64,000 nucleotides of DNA from Sisyra terminalis (GCA_958496175.1 OY292274.1:42666630-42730629), one strand, 5' to 3'; shown: positions 1 to 12,225, counted from the first letter of the stretch. Notes: generated by a model not told the origin, from the sequence alone. Translations and numbers: made by a program.

Positions 1-1986
1 TTGTTCATTAAAATCACTGTTTCGTAATGCAGTGAATTAATTAACGTGAGCTAATTATTTATTTTTTTAAAAAAAATATATAATTAAATCTGGTTGTCGA
101 GAACGGAAATGGTTACTTGCAGTCCCGCGGTTCCCATAGGACTTGGGATTGGAGGGTGTTAAACTTGCTTTGCTTACTACCTTACCAGATTCGCTTTAAG
201 TGAATTTTTTAGAGTTTAAATCAAATTTCAAAAAAAAAATGAGAAATAGAAAACATCTCAATTCCAGAGGAAAAAGCACTTAAAAAATGATAGACGGTTT
301 TGAAACGATTTATCAAATGTTTCCTTTCAAAATTTGAGCAAAAAATCGTTTTGATGCTATAACATCTTTATTGTATTTAACGAAAATGTTTCAGCGTATA
401 TTTGCAATTTCCATGCAAGTTGGAAAATTTTTGTTGGTTCAAAAGCATTTCCTTATATAACCCAGATCTGAAGAATTTTATGATTTAGAGATATGATTTT
501 CTTTAAAGTTGTAATTTCATTAGTCTAACATAATGCTGGAGGCTTCGTGAAAAATGAGTATGAACGAAATTTACTTCGTCAAATGAATTTTCAAACAAAC
601 TTCTCAACTTACAAAAAAAAAAAATAATTAAGTTCTCAGATCAAAAAAACGGCAGTATCAAATTTGTTGTTCGCCTGTCTATAGGTTACATGATATATAT
701 TTTGTTTATAAACAATTCAATTTTTAATCAGATTAAAGGAAATTTAAGAAATTATTTTTGTACGATAAAATCATTTTAATTACACAAAACGTATATGAAT
801 TCTTGGCTCTGACATGCGGAAGTAATCAAAAGAAAATAAGCCGAAATAAATATCAACCATTGAAGCGTGGAATTATTTTAAACATTGTAAAACAGAAAAG
901 GAAAAAAAAAGGAAAGTCGTAAAAATTATATATATCATCTGCTCCTTTCATTGTGACCCTAAAAATTTTATGATCCAAGCAATTTATTCTACGAGCGAAG
1001 AATGGGTGAATTGGAAGCAGCTTTTTTGATAGATGATTAAGTTATACAGTAAAAAAGCTTTAAAAGGCAAGCTTTTTAATCAACGAAGTTTTTTGTCCAT
1101 TTCCACTTTACTTCCTTATCAAATGCAGTTTTATAAAAACTAAAATGATTGCACTTAAAAATTTTTGAGCTTTTTTTTAGTTTTGTAATGTGCTGTAAAC
1201 TGTTGAAACCATTAAGATTCATGCTAATTTCAATAGTTATTTCGACGAAATCAACTATCTTGAAGCTAATGCATACATTCAATTTGATATTAGCTTGTGT
1301 TTAACCAATATTGGTTATTTGAATAATGCAGTAAGTAAATATTAAAAGCAACAATTGGAACTTAATATGTAGTTAATTCCACAGGGTAAATATTTGATTA
1401 AATCTTCATAATATTATTCTGAAATTGGGAACGGTTTCGATATGAAAAGACTTAAAAGTCTAGTATCCTTCAATAACTTGAGAACTAGATACCATTCAAG
1501 CTTTTTATAAAAGCCAGTCAAATCAAGTACACTGGTCACTTTATCTTGATTACGAATTATTCTGATGCTAAATAAAAATTTTAATTTTGCGTAAAATCTC
1601 ACAAATAATTCGGAAATGCAATCAGCATAATCACTAGATAATTCAAAGTTAAATAAAATAGATTCAAAGGGAACTAAGTATATTCGCCAAATTATTTCTG
1701 GTTTATATCTCGTTAGAAACTTAATTTCTTCTTTTTTTCTTTGATAAGTTGAATACAAAATTAATTCCAAAAATATAAAAATGTACGAAAAATCTCGTTA
1801 CTGCAACAAAATTTTGAATAAAGTGAAGTGTTCAAAATGTCCAGTAAATTACGAAAACACAAACATAAATTTTTGTTAAAAATTCTCCACCCCATCATTT
1901 TGCTCACTTATCATATTCATATATCATACCCTTTAATCAATTAAAGTTATTTTGAAGCCTATTAGTGACCGAATTACGTATTTTAT
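1..1986. other. AT-rich sequence, no gene recognised
   Basis: Very AT-rich with many A and T runs. A 118-codon open frame on the minus strand (1414-1770) shows no recognisable motif and no coding-like composition, so I treat it as chance. No repeat shared with other parts of the window was seen here. Confidence 0.5.
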
Positions 1987-2042
1987 TAACTCTAGAGTCG
2001 CTGAAGGCCTTAGCAGTTATAAAGTTACGGTACATAACAATA
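1987..2042 (+). repeat. Possible SINE tail fragment
   Basis: The stretch around CTCTAGAGTCGCTG and AGCAGTTATAAAG resembles the tail of the tRNA-headed SINE-like element at 22540-22720 (CTTTAGAGTCGCTG, GTAGTTATAAAG). Only the tail is present, with no A or B box. The match is short and diverged, so it is tentative. Confidence 0.35.
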
Positions 2043-2547
2043 AAAAAAGAAATTATTTAGAATCGCCACGGTAAAAAGGTGATTTTTTGGGTAAAAATCA
2101 AATCTTTAAGGTTGCTCACTCAAAATCTTCCTTTTCCTTGACATTGACATACTTTACTTGTTGAAACTTGAGTTCGTTCAAAATGAACGTTATTTTCGTT
2201 AAATGAAAACAAATATATTTACGAAAATCTCTCTTATTTCACATTCTGTTGTTGAATGGTTGAAATCGTTCCCTTATATAGATCTTTCATTCCTAAACTC
2301 TGATATTTTAAATGAAATCTTTCTAAAATGTTTCTAGAAAATGCACTTTTTAGAGAAATGTAGAATGGCAGAAAGAAAACTTAGTATTGAATATGGAAAA
2401 TTGGAAAGTAAAAAAAATCGTCTCTCGTTTTTGATTTAAAATAAATGACTTATGAAGAGTTATATTCCTCTCCATTTTTTTTTTTTACTTAAAACTTCAA
2501 GTGTTCTGCGACTTATGATACTTATGAAATAATATTTTTATGAAATA
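2043..2547. other. AT-rich spacer, nothing assignable
   Basis: No open frame, repeat or RNA signature recognised between the SINE-like fragment and the first Helitron terminus. Confidence 0.5.
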
Positions 2548-3225
2548 CTAGCTGATCCCCGCGACTTCGTCTGCGTAACGTAGGTGTAAATCATATTTTC
2601 TTTTTAGATTTGCAATTTGTAGTGGTAAATGAAAATTTTTATTTTTTTTATTTCTTTTATGAAAAACATAATACTTAAAAACACTATTCTGTCAACTTTA
2701 AAAAGACACATTTCATAAACTGTTACTTAGAATAAAATAGTTGTATATAATGATCAATTAATTTTCAGAAAATATTTATAAATATCTGAAAGAGTATGGT
2801 CTATTCCGTTGACCTACGGTAGGTATACCTACCGTGAACCAATTAATACGTAAATCAATCACTATCAGCATAAATAAAAACTATCGTTAAGTTCAATAAA
2901 GTTAGTCATAATTATGACTTAAAACAGTCAAAAGTTATCAAAACACTCGCCTAGATATTTCGAATATTAGTAGAAATCTCATTTCATTGTTTCAACTCTC
3001 AACTTTTACACTACGGAAAAATACAAAGCTACGGCGAAATTAAAATTTGTTCAAATGTATGAAACCCAGTTCCTCCATAATCAAGTACAATAACCATTGT
3101 TGACCATTGTGTATCTATGCACTTATTAAAATATCTGAATTTCAACTATATTATAAAACCATTTTCTTTCAATTCGCTGAATTTCTGGCTATTCGATATT
3201 CGCTCATTCATGTATTTATTTGTGA
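2548..3225 (-). mobile_element. Type A Helitron, older copy, 3' part
   Basis: Read on the minus strand this ends in a hairpin (CGC-A-GAC-GAA-GTC-GCG), then GGGATCAG and the terminal CTAG, with T of an A^T target directly outside. A hairpin about 10 nt upstream of CTRR is the hallmark of a canonical Helitron 3' end. The interior matches the type A copy at 35879-37548 (antisense) up to the TATTTATTTGTGA motif, where a second Helitron 3' end begins abruptly. Together with 5191-6090 it makes an older, internally deleted type A element of about 1.58 kb. No coding capacity remains. Confidence 0.75.
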
Positions 3226-4629
3226 CTAGCTGATCCCCGCGACTTCGTCTGCGTAACGTAGGTGTTGATTATATTTTCTATTTAAATTTGCTATTTATAG
3301 TGGTATATGAAAATTATTATTTTTCTCATTTTTTTTACGAAAAATCATACTTAAAAACACTATTTTGTCAACTTTAAAAAGACACATTTAATAAACTGTT
3401 ACTTAGAATAAAATATTTGTATATAATGATCAATTAATTTTCAAAAAATATTTATAAATATCTAAGGAGAGTATGGTCTATTCCGTATATCTACGGTAGG
3501 TATACCTACCGTGAACCAAATAACCGGTAAATTAATCACCATCTATACATAAATAATAATAAATACTTAATATACATATCTCTATACATAAATAACACGT
3601 TTCGTCTATAACGAACATATCTTGATAATTAAATTTGAAATTTCGATTATTTATTAGACGTTATGCCGTACAAACTTTGCCACCATTTTTCACTCTTTTA
3701 GAGGAGGAATTATCAAAAACCCCTTTCTTATTATATATCTGTATTGTATAAGAAAAACACTTTCAAAATTTCATCGAAACAAATATGCAATTATATTGTA
3801 AAATACAATGTAAAACGAAAAAAATTATGACCTTTATTTTGATTATCATGACTAAAAAGCAATTCGATATCGCACATTTTGACGTTGTACATACTAAATT
3901 GTTGGAAATAGATAGAAAGCGTGGAAGGAAATCCGAATATTTAATTATTTTCAATAACAATAATTGATTTTCAAATTTTTCTAAATACCGAAGAAAAGTT
4001 GATTTGGAAGATTTTATTTTTCGATTGATAATGAAATATATGATAAAAAATTGCTCCCTTAATGTTAAATAATTGCTCCAGCTCACAATCATTGGTTCAT
4101 AAAAATTAGATTTTAAAAAAGTTTGATTGTTGAAAAACAAACAAAAATTAAAAACCGCCTCTGTGGTATTTGGTTTAAGTACCTACTACCTAAACTTTCA
4201 TACTAATTAAGTGAAATAACGTTATTTAAAATGCTGTAGTTAAAATGATATAACCAAAACAGAAACTTATTAAAAATTAATTATTTGTTTATTAATTACA
4301 CTTATTAAATTCAAAATTTCGATTGTTGATTTACTCTACATTTTCTGATACAAACTTAGCTACCCCTTTTACTCTTTTAGGGTAGGAATTTTCAAAAAAA
4401 AATTCTTATAAGATGTCTACTTCTTAAAAGGAATACATCGAATATTTCATCAGTCAGAGGGGATATATAAAAACAGGATTTTATGGATGTACGGTTTTAA
4501 AAACGTATTCACTATTATTACTATTATTATTATAACTATTACTTTTTTTCGTTAATATTTCCTTATTGAGTAACTCTAAGGGTTCATTTACAACAATTTT
4601 GTAAAAAAAAAATAAAAAAAATAAGCTTA

Positions 4630-4707
4630 CTGAAAGGTTCGAACCCACGTCTTTAAAATTAGAAGCATCAGAATGTAAGATACGTTAGCCATTACGCTAT
4701 TAACATA
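4630..4707 (-). ncRNA. tRNA-like unit inside type A Helitron (copy 1)
   Basis: On the minus strand a TAGCGTAATGG A box is followed about 50 nt later by a GGGTTCGAACC B box, and a long T-run lies downstream, as in an RNA polymerase III unit. The D-arm region can pair (GCGT with ACGT-like sequence). The acceptor stem does not pair, so this is a tRNA-derived relic or SINE head rather than a working tRNA. Orientation is the same as the host Helitron. Confidence 0.5.
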
Positions 4708-5021
4708 AACTATTTGTATATGATAAGATAAAGATTTATATTTCAAAGAGGCAATTTTTTAAACCTTAAATTGAATTTACTGTGCTTTTTATAAGTTCAA
4801 CTAAAAATATTTTTACAGATTATTTTCTATCTTTAAATTACTTTTCCAATGATATATAACTCACCTGTCTAGTGTAAAAATTTCTGTTTTCATCCCTTGG
4901 GAATACCTTCCCTTATTATTTTTTTGGAATGATAAGTAACCTATAGTCTGTGGGAAATTCTGTTGTATCTTAATACCAAATTTCATTAAATTCGGTTGTT
5001 CCGTTCTTTAGTTAAATCGGG

Positions 5022-5052
5022 ACACACAGACAGACAGACAGACAGACAGACA
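5022..5052. repeat. GACA microsatellite in Helitron 5' region
   Basis: Tandem CAGA/GACA units. The same array recurs at 5948-5970 and, as GTCT units, at 35998-36018. It is a fixed part of the type A 5' region rather than an independent microsatellite. Confidence 0.85.
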
Positions 5053-5190
5053 AAAATTTTAAAAATGTAATATTTGGAATAAGGCCCTCTTAAAACAAAT
5101 ATTTACCATAAAATTGGGTTCAAAATCGCAAGGTACAGACAGACGTAAGAATTTTATATATTAATATATATATATATATATATATATAGA

Positions 5191-6090
5191 TAATTAATAA
5201 TAAGTTTTAAATTACACTTATTAAATTCAAAATTTCGATTGTTAATTAACTCTACATTTTCTCATACAAACTTAGTCACCCCTTTTACTCTTTTAGGGTA
5301 GGAATTTAAAAAAAAAATTCTTATCAAATGTCTACTCCTTTTAAGGAATACATCGAATATTAAAATTTCATCAGTCAGAGGGGATCTATAAATACAGGAT
5401 TTTATGTATGCACGGTTTTAAAAACGTATTTTCTTTAAGTTTTATTACTATTATTATTATTGCTACTATTACTTTTTTTCGTTAGTTTGTCCTTATTGAG
5501 CAATTCTAAGGATCTATTTACATCAATTTTGTAAAAAAAAAAATAAAAAAAAAAGTTCACTGTAAGATTCGAACCCACGTCTTTATAATTAGGAGCATCA
5601 GAATGTTAGATACGTAAGCCATTACGCTATTAACATCAATATGTGTTGTATATATATAAAGGTTTATATTTCAAAGAGGCAATTTTTTAAAATTTAAATT
5701 GAATTTACTGTGCTTTTTATCAGTTCAATTAAAAATATTTTTACAGATTATTTTCTAACTTTAAATTACCTTTCCAATGATACATAACTCGCCTGTCTAG
5801 TGTAAAAATTTATGTTTTCATCCCTTGGGAATACCTTCCCTTATTATTTTTTTAGAATGATTAGTAGCCTATAGTCTGTGGGAAATTATGTTGTATCTTA
5901 ATACCAAATTTCATTAAATTCGGTTGTTCCGTTCTTTAGTTAAATCGGGACACACAGACAGACAGACAGACAAAAATTTTTAAAATGTTAAATTGGGAAT
6001 AAGGGCCTCTTGAAACAAATATTTACCCTAAAGTTGGGTTCAAAATCGAAATGTACAGACAGACGTAAGAATTTTACATATTAGTATAGA
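5191..6090 (-). mobile_element. Type A Helitron, older copy, 5' part
   Basis: This segment repeats most of 4290-5165 with scattered differences, including the tRNA-like unit and the GACA array. It ends with a canonical 5' terminus, TCTATACTAATATGTAAAATTC read on the minus strand, at 6090 followed by T. It begins exactly at the inner boundary of the nested copy (TAATTAATAATAAG at 5191). I read it as the 5' half of the element whose 3' half is 2548-3225. Confidence 0.7.
5557..5636 (-). ncRNA. tRNA-like unit inside type A Helitron (copy 2)
   Basis: A box TAGCGTAATGG and B box GGGTTCGAATC on the minus strand. The T-arm folds as GTGGG-TTCGAAT-CTTAC, five pairs with two G-U. The D-stem GCGT/ACGT pairs. 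An uninterrupted T-run starts within a few bases of the 3' side. The acceptor and anticodon stems do not pair, so it is a decayed tRNA-derived sequence. Confidence 0.5.
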
Positions 6091-6210
6091 TATAAGTAAT
6101 ATATTATGTTGTACTACTGATATAAATTTAAATGTAGACAACATTATTTAAATTTGAATAAAATTGGTTTCAGAGACTGTAAAATGTACTGGGCAGTGGG
6201 TATTGATGCT
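6091..6210. other. Short AT-rich spacer
   Basis: Flank of the Helitron 5' end; nothing else recognised. Confidence 0.4.
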
Positions 6211-6480
6211 CTAAGATCTTCCCTTTCCAGAGTTCCATTCTTGGGTCCCATTGCACCCAACTAATATATATTTGGCGTTGAGGACGTTCAAATGGCCCGT
6301 TCTTAAACGAGTCAAGGTGACTTGGTCCACTCTGCTCAAGCTAACTTCTTTGGATTCCAAGTTTCCTGCTTTGATGATTTGAAGCACCTTTGAGTGCATT
6401 TGATGATTTGGATGGTGGGATAGACTACTAGCTTTAAAATTATATATACTAACTTTTGAAATACAAATTGGAGAGTCTAT
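6211..6480 (-). pseudogene. Non-LTR retrotransposon 3'-region remnant
   Basis: The minus-strand frame ending near 6211 contains LSRVDQVTLTRLRTGH. This resembles the (S/P)R..QV.L.RLR.GH block that follows the RNase H domain in Jockey- and I-type LINE proteins. The normal zinc-knuckle-like Cys/His block that should come next is not recognisable. No RT domain is visible nearby, so the clade cannot be fixed. The identification rests on one motif block. Confidence 0.4.
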
Positions 6481-7070
6481 CGCACTTATCTTCATACCGA
6501 GTATACTCATACAGGTAGGTGACCCCTATTATGCATAAGAGAGAGAGATTATGGGCCTGTATGAGCATACTAGCTAAGAGGTAGGTGCGATGCAAAGTTT
6601 ATAAAATACACAGGTGGCCTCATGCGCCACGAGAAGTATCCAGAAGAAATTCGTACATATCTTCAGACTAATTCAAATTTCAAAATTCTTCGTATGATGT
6701 CATTTGTTTCTAATGGGGCAACCTGTGTAATTTATAAACCTTGGGTGCGGTGGACTCTTCAATTTGTATTTCCACGAACGAAAAAGATAATGACATTGAC
6801 GACACTTAATGTCAAATTTATTAAAAGAGCTTTTTCAATATTTAAACAGAAATACATGAATAAAAACTTGCTGAGTACTTCCAATCATATGAATAGTATG
6901 ATGAAAATTTAGGACCTAAAATTATAAATTTGCAAAATACACTATATTTTAGTCACACTAATGTTTGACAAAAAGAAAACTAATACAGTTATATTTTATG
7001 ATAAGTAAATATATCACCTCTATACGACGAATAGTGAAAAAAAAATTTCAAGGAAAAAACTGCAATGATA
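6481..7070. other. Low-complexity/unique sequence
   Basis: Contains a GAGAGAGA tract near 6540 and a 96-codon plus-strand open frame (6622-6912) with no recognisable motif and biased toward A-rich codons. I do not call it a gene. Confidence 0.35.
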
Positions 7071-7073
7071 CCG

Positions 7074-7420
7074 CTGATCTGTATAAATGGGTAACGTACT
7101 GTACCTACAGTAAATGACAAGCCGCACTGGGAGTAACTACAAGTCTCTTCTACATTGATACAAAATTGGAGTGAACTAAGCAAGAAAGAGAGAACTATAA
7201 AGAGACATCTTTCTTATCTGGTGTGAATAACTGAAGCAACCGAAGCAAGCTAAAATCAAACGCTTATTTGCGTAAATTGGCGCTCATAAGTACTCACTTA
7301 CCAGCTTTTGTTTTTAGGCAGTTATCAAAACAATCTATACTCACGTAGACGGTGCGGGTTTTATTGTTTCTATTTGACGCCAAAATTGTGTACAGCCTAT
7401 CGATATATGCATATTAATGA
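7074..7420 (+). repeat. Unclassified dispersed repeat, copy 1
   Basis: Shares an ordered series of blocks with 25590-25990: CTGATCTGTATAAATGG, CAGTAAATGACAAGCCGCAC, TGGAGTGA, a TTGGCGCTCAT block, a GTAGACGGTGC block and CCATATATGCAT-like ends. Order and orientation are conserved but spacing and bases have drifted, so these are two old copies of one family. No protein domain could be recognised in any frame. Confidence 0.6.
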
Positions 7421-7540
7421 CCTGCGCTCATTTTTGTGTGAGCTACTTGTTTTACCAGGCACAGCTAAAAGTAGTATCGTGTATATTAATCTCTTCCCAC
7501 ATCTCGCAAGTTATACATATCACGGTTTGGGATAATGATT

Positions 7541-8690
7541 GATCTTAATTAAAAATATCGTATAAAAAAAAGACACGTCCAGAATTAAGAAACTTTTTTT
7601 GTTGGTTTAAAGTCCACTTGCTGCTTATTTTAAAATTCATACTGTCTTCAGTTAATAACATAATCGTTTAAAGTACGGAGCCATTTTTTAAAAAAAATAT
7701 ACACTTACCTACTACATCAAGATACAAGTTTCTAACAAATTTGGCGTATTTTCGTTTGCAATTTTTTTTTTAAATTAAGGGGTGACTATTAATAATTGTT
7801 GAAGGTCTATTAATTATAACTTTCATATACTCTCAAAATATACACTAAATTGTTGTTATTTTTTATAATTCCTTTACAAAAACGACATTTGAAACAAAAC
7901 ATGTAGTTGTGTTTTTTTTATGTTCAATAGTTAATTACTAATTTAATCTAATATGATTATTTTTTTTTCATTTGTTTCAACTAATTTAAACTTGCATCGA
8001 CCTCGAAAATTTCTTAGTTTTTCTGCATCGCTACCAACCTAAAACTACAAATTTTATTTACCTACAATTAGTAATTGGTTTATCAATGTTATACTGAATT
8101 TCGACTTTCGATTTTCCTCTAAGCACATAGGAACTCCAACATACACGTACCTACTTTTTGTTCTAGTCCCCCGTAATTATTTCTCATCGTTCTCAACAAT
8201 GTCCTCGTGTTTTGTTAATTAACAAGAACTCAAACGAAATTCAAAACTTTCCACTAGTTACCGTCGCACAAATATTGTACATGCGTTTCACAATAATGAA
8301 CATAAAGCCCTATGATCTATAGCGAGTATTTTCCTATTTGAACTAACGAAGACAAAACAATAGAAAAATTACAAACCATCGAAGCTGTCCTTTTGTTCCA
8401 TGTTAATTTATAAAATTTCATATGCGATAACAACCCGCCGCATTCGGTTTCTTTTGCTGAAGTAAATTATGAATATGAAACATTTAACTTATTTAAACAA
8501 TTCAAATTCTTTATGTTTGGAAAAGGTATAAGAGCGTTGTTATACGGTCATTTATTTTAAAAGGTAAAAAGTTATTATTACATTTCTGGTACACCACTAT
8601 GTAAAAGTCTTGTAGGCCGAGTGTAAGACTCGTTACACATAATATGTGTGTTTTTTAGGTTGCAAATATTTTTATGTTAAACTGTACGTT
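7541..8690. other. AT-rich sequence, nothing assignable
   Basis: No repeat, RNA or coding signal recognised. A TAG|GTAAGT-like site occurs on the minus strand near 7704 but its upstream pyrimidine tract is weak. Confidence 0.4.
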
Positions 8691-8699
8691 TCTCGTAAA

Positions 8700-9302
8700 T
8701 AAATTATACGTACATTAAAATGCAATTTTCTCGTCCGGTTTCTCATATGCAAACGTAAATATACAAATGCCGTGTGAGTAAATCCGTTCACTTACATTTA
8801 ATACATACGTTTCATTTAATAAAGGGGTATTCTGTATAAGTATCTTGTTTTGTTTTCCGGCATCCGGTATACTTTTCCGGTAGTAAACACAATACGTACA
8901 CGTTGTAGGAAAATCAACAAAATACATACACATAAACACCGATCTAGTGCATATGTAACAGGCATCGTACAATTGTTACGATAGCGATACGAGCAGCGAC
9001 GTTTGCTTAAATACACCATTTTCCATTTGCTATAGTGGTTTATATTTTTCCTCGTTTTCTTATTGTGGTTTTCGCTATGAGGCAGTGTCTCTTCTTGGCA
9101 AGCGACCAGAATGCGCGGAATTCTCCACAGTGCAATCAGTTCAAATCAGCACCAAAGAAACAGCATTCAGGAGTCGCATTCGGCAAGTTATTGCTGCAAA
9201 TCTGGCCATTGTATTGGATGTGTCGCATTCTCAATGAACAATGCGCGAAATGGCATACTTGTAAGGCTAATATCGAGTGTAATGAGAAACAATAAACTAT
9301 GA
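8700..9302. other. GC-elevated non-repetitive block
   Basis: Composition is visibly less AT-rich than the flanks, and simple repeats are absent. Overlapping open frames occur on both strands (8715-9019 minus, 9035-9302 plus), none with a recognisable domain. An AATAAA-like hexamer lies at about 9291. Such blocks in AT-rich insect DNA can be exons, UTRs or conserved regulatory DNA; the sequence alone does not say which. Confidence 0.3.
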
Positions 9303-11250
9303 CATTGTTGAACACCTTGGAAATAAAGATTTAATGAAAAAGAAACTATAGATAAGAGTACATATACTTCAATGTTATAATTTTATGAGTCTCTTCTAAA
9401 TTATGTATGTCTTTCTTCTGCACCAAAACTTTTGGTTCAAACTAGTTTGTACCTAAACGGTTAAAAATATTATACCTAATAAATTTTTTATTGTTACTCT
9501 CTGAAATATTTATCTTGTCTTTACATCCAATTCATTTTGTTTTCCGCTGCTTGTTTTATCGTTGTATAGTATGTGAACATATTAATCTTGCAATTTTTTA
9601 GTTTTATTATATATTTTTCTTTGTATCACAAAAAAATAGCTATAAAAATTTAAATATATACCTACCGAGTAAAAAGCGTAATACATCAAATTCTTGGCTG
9701 TACTAATACATTATAATTTTTGAAAGAATAATTGCTTTACAATATCCATATTCAAACTTGACTATCTTTAATATTATTTTTACTGTTTAAAGATTTTAAA
9801 CAGTTTAACTGCTTTGATGAAAAAAATTTAACTTAAAACTTTAATATTCTTTTGTTATTTCTTATCTTTGGGATCTTTTTATGAAGTTTCTCAGCGCTGT
9901 GTTTTAAAAGAACTTTTCAATTTTCACCGTTATTTGTATTTCCAAACTATGATATTTACCCTTTGAGCAAATATCAGTGGATAATTAATCGATTAAAGTA
10001 CAATGAATATTATCTTAGTCTTGCCCAAGTGATCATAAATAATTGAGATATTTTAGATTCAGAGGTGGTAGCCAAATAGGATATACGAGTAAAATTAAAG
10101 TCACTTTCCGCTAGAAGCTAAATAGATACTTAGCGCTTGCTAGAGCTTTTCTGCAAAATATCAAAAATTCAACATTATTTAAACCTTTTTAAAATTTAAT
10201 TTATCAGAAAATAACTATGGAAAACCTTAAAAAATAAAACCTTCATCACTTATTTCTTTTATGATATTTGATCCCCCGAGAAAACGTCTCCCTACAAAAA
10301 ATCCGCATACCTAATATCGCCCAAAAAATATCGGATTAACAAAGAACCCCTGACCAATTATCCCAACAACGTAATACTTGGCAAGACTACGATTCATCCG
10401 GGGTCACGATTTGTAAGCGGATTTTTATTGATCTCGGGAAAGTAAAACTAAAAGATCCTCACAAAGAACTCACCAAACTCCCTAACACCATAGCCTAAAT
10501 TCTCTCCAAGGTATCAACCGCACCCTCTCTTTCCTTAAAAAAATCCAATTATACAACAAAATATGATGACAACCTTTTGAATCATTAAATCATTGATGAC
10601 CCAGTTGTTAGAAATTAACTGTAAAAAAAAAAACTAAAAGAAAGATTTTTTTTGAATATCTTGCTTAGTTGACGAAATAGCAATACTTTAAAATTAAAAA
10701 AATATTTTTTCTATTTATAACCTCATACTTATATAAAAACTATACATAAAGGATCCAGGGGCGAAGCCTGCTAAGACTCCCTATTAGCAACATAAATATC
10801 TGACAACGTTGCATTTTTACTTTGTTTTTATTTGATTCGCGAATAAGCCGGGTCATAGTTAAATAAACATTTCAAATACTTTCCTTTGAAATTGAGAGGC
10901 TTTGCTTTTGGACCGCTTTTGCAATTTTTTTTGTGATTGTATTTTTAAAAATATCAAAGAATAATACTAGAGGATGGGAAAATTATTAATAGTGAAGGTA
11001 ACGATTACATTTAAGTATTTTTTTCTTCAAGACAATATTAGTGAAAATAAAAAGTGTGAAGAAAACGAGTACATATGGGTGCTTTTTTCAAGGAAATTTC
11101 AAAATTCAAAAAAATAAATAATAATTAAATAGTCATTGTTGGGTATATTTTGTGTGGGAATGTTTTGTCTGGGAATATTTTGTCGGAAGATCTAGACGCC
11201 TGATACTCATCTTTCCGATAGTTAGTTGCCATGAATTTTTCGTACAAAAC
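9303..11250. other. AT-rich sequence with one less biased stretch
   Basis: Mostly low complexity. The stretch 10265-10530 is richer in C on the plus strand and non-repetitive, but stop codons occur in all frames I read and nothing was recognised. Confidence 0.35.
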
Positions 11251-12225
11251 AAAATCAATATTTGAAAAATGCCCAAGTCAAGCTTTTTTTAAACAACATT
11301 TTCTAGGAAAATATCCGAGGGATTAAGTATTTTCTTTCAAAACTTTTGGACAACAAAAAACCTTTTGAAATTTTATATTTGTAGAAAAGCTTAAATCGCC
11401 AACTTGCGAGTAGCATTACATAGAACTTTTTTGAAAATATTTGCGCGACATATTTTTTTCTTCCGGAACTCTTGAACGGCTATAAAGCGACGAAATATTT
11501 TGAAGTAGTTTTTTTTTTCAAAATGCTATGATGTAAGGCTTACATCAGAGACTGGGTACAAAAGTAAAGGCGGGTCGAAAGTAACAAATGCTTTCTAGGT
11601 TTATCCAATGGACGAACACAACTTCGTTGCCATCAGGTTATAGCCCGAAGTACCTCTGTCAATCACATTAAGTCGACGCTTGCGCAGTGCGTTGTTAGGT
11701 TGTATAATACAACGTAACGTGTTTTCACGAATCAAAAGTAAGTTTTTCGACGTTTTCTTATTTATTGTTTATATAATAATAAAAGGATCATAGTAATCCG
11801 AATGTTTGCATATCCATTCTTTAAATAGATAGATTGCTTAAATTCGTTTTTATCTAGCACGTTCTGTTTTAAGGTTATATTACACGTTTTATTAAAAATA
11901 AGAATGGGTACAAAAGTAACCTAGCCCCCTAGGGTATAAATAAAATATGTAACTTTTGTCCTCGTAATGATTGTATTACCAATATCATATTTTTTTAGAA
12001 GTCTCGAACGACAAAAAAGCACCAATTAATGGCGATTTTTTTTCACAATTTCAATATTTGAAAAATCACCCAAATTGAGCTTTATCATCAAATGGCTATA
12101 TCCGGGAAAATATGTAAGTTATGAAAATTTTTCTTTCGGAATTCTTGAACGACAAAAAAAAAAACACAAAAATATTCCGTAGCGGTTTTTTGAAATTCCA
12201 AAAGTGTAGTGCTAACTTAATGAAC
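11250..12225. repeat. Diverged local duplication split by an insert
   Basis: 11250-11545 and 12045-12225 share CAATATTTGAAAAAT, a GAAAATAT block and GGAA(C/T)TCTTGAACG in the same order and end in similar T-rich sequence. They appear to be two diverged units. The intervening part carries GGGTACAAAAGTAA twice (11554 and 11906) and an inverted match, GTAACTTTTGTCC, at 11949. It may be an inserted element with related ends. Confidence 0.4.

Larger units (their letters stand above)
3226..5190 (-). mobile_element. Type A Helitron, younger nested copy
   Basis: The 3' terminus (CTAG at 3226-3229 on the plus strand as CTAGCTGATCCCCGCG) has the same hairpin as the copy at 2548. The 5' terminus lies at about 5190 and reads TCTATATATA... 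then ATATAAAATTCTTACGTCTGTCTGTAC on the minus strand, TA-expanded relative to the TCTATACTAATATATAAA form. It is flanked by A on the 3' side and T on the 5' side, as expected for A^T insertion. It is about 1.97 kb and non-autonomous. It includes a tRNA-like unit (4630-4707) and a GACA microsatellite (5022-5052) next to the 5' end. Open frames inside it (for example 3763-4140 minus) lie in the conserved non-coding module shared by all copies and are not genes. Confidence 0.75.

Noticed and set aside
3763..4140. 125-codon minus-strand frame, with similar frames at 48233-48481
   Set aside because: They lie in the shared non-coding module of Helitrons; frames are not conserved between copies.
5022..5052. 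Regular GACA repeats considered as a CRISPR-like or satellite array
   Set aside because: Four-base units without spacers, and the array is a fixed part of the type A Helitron 5' region.
6500..6520. CAG|GTAGGT at about 6513 as a second recursive splice site
   Set aside because: The upstream sequence lacks a pyrimidine tract and lies next to a LINE remnant.
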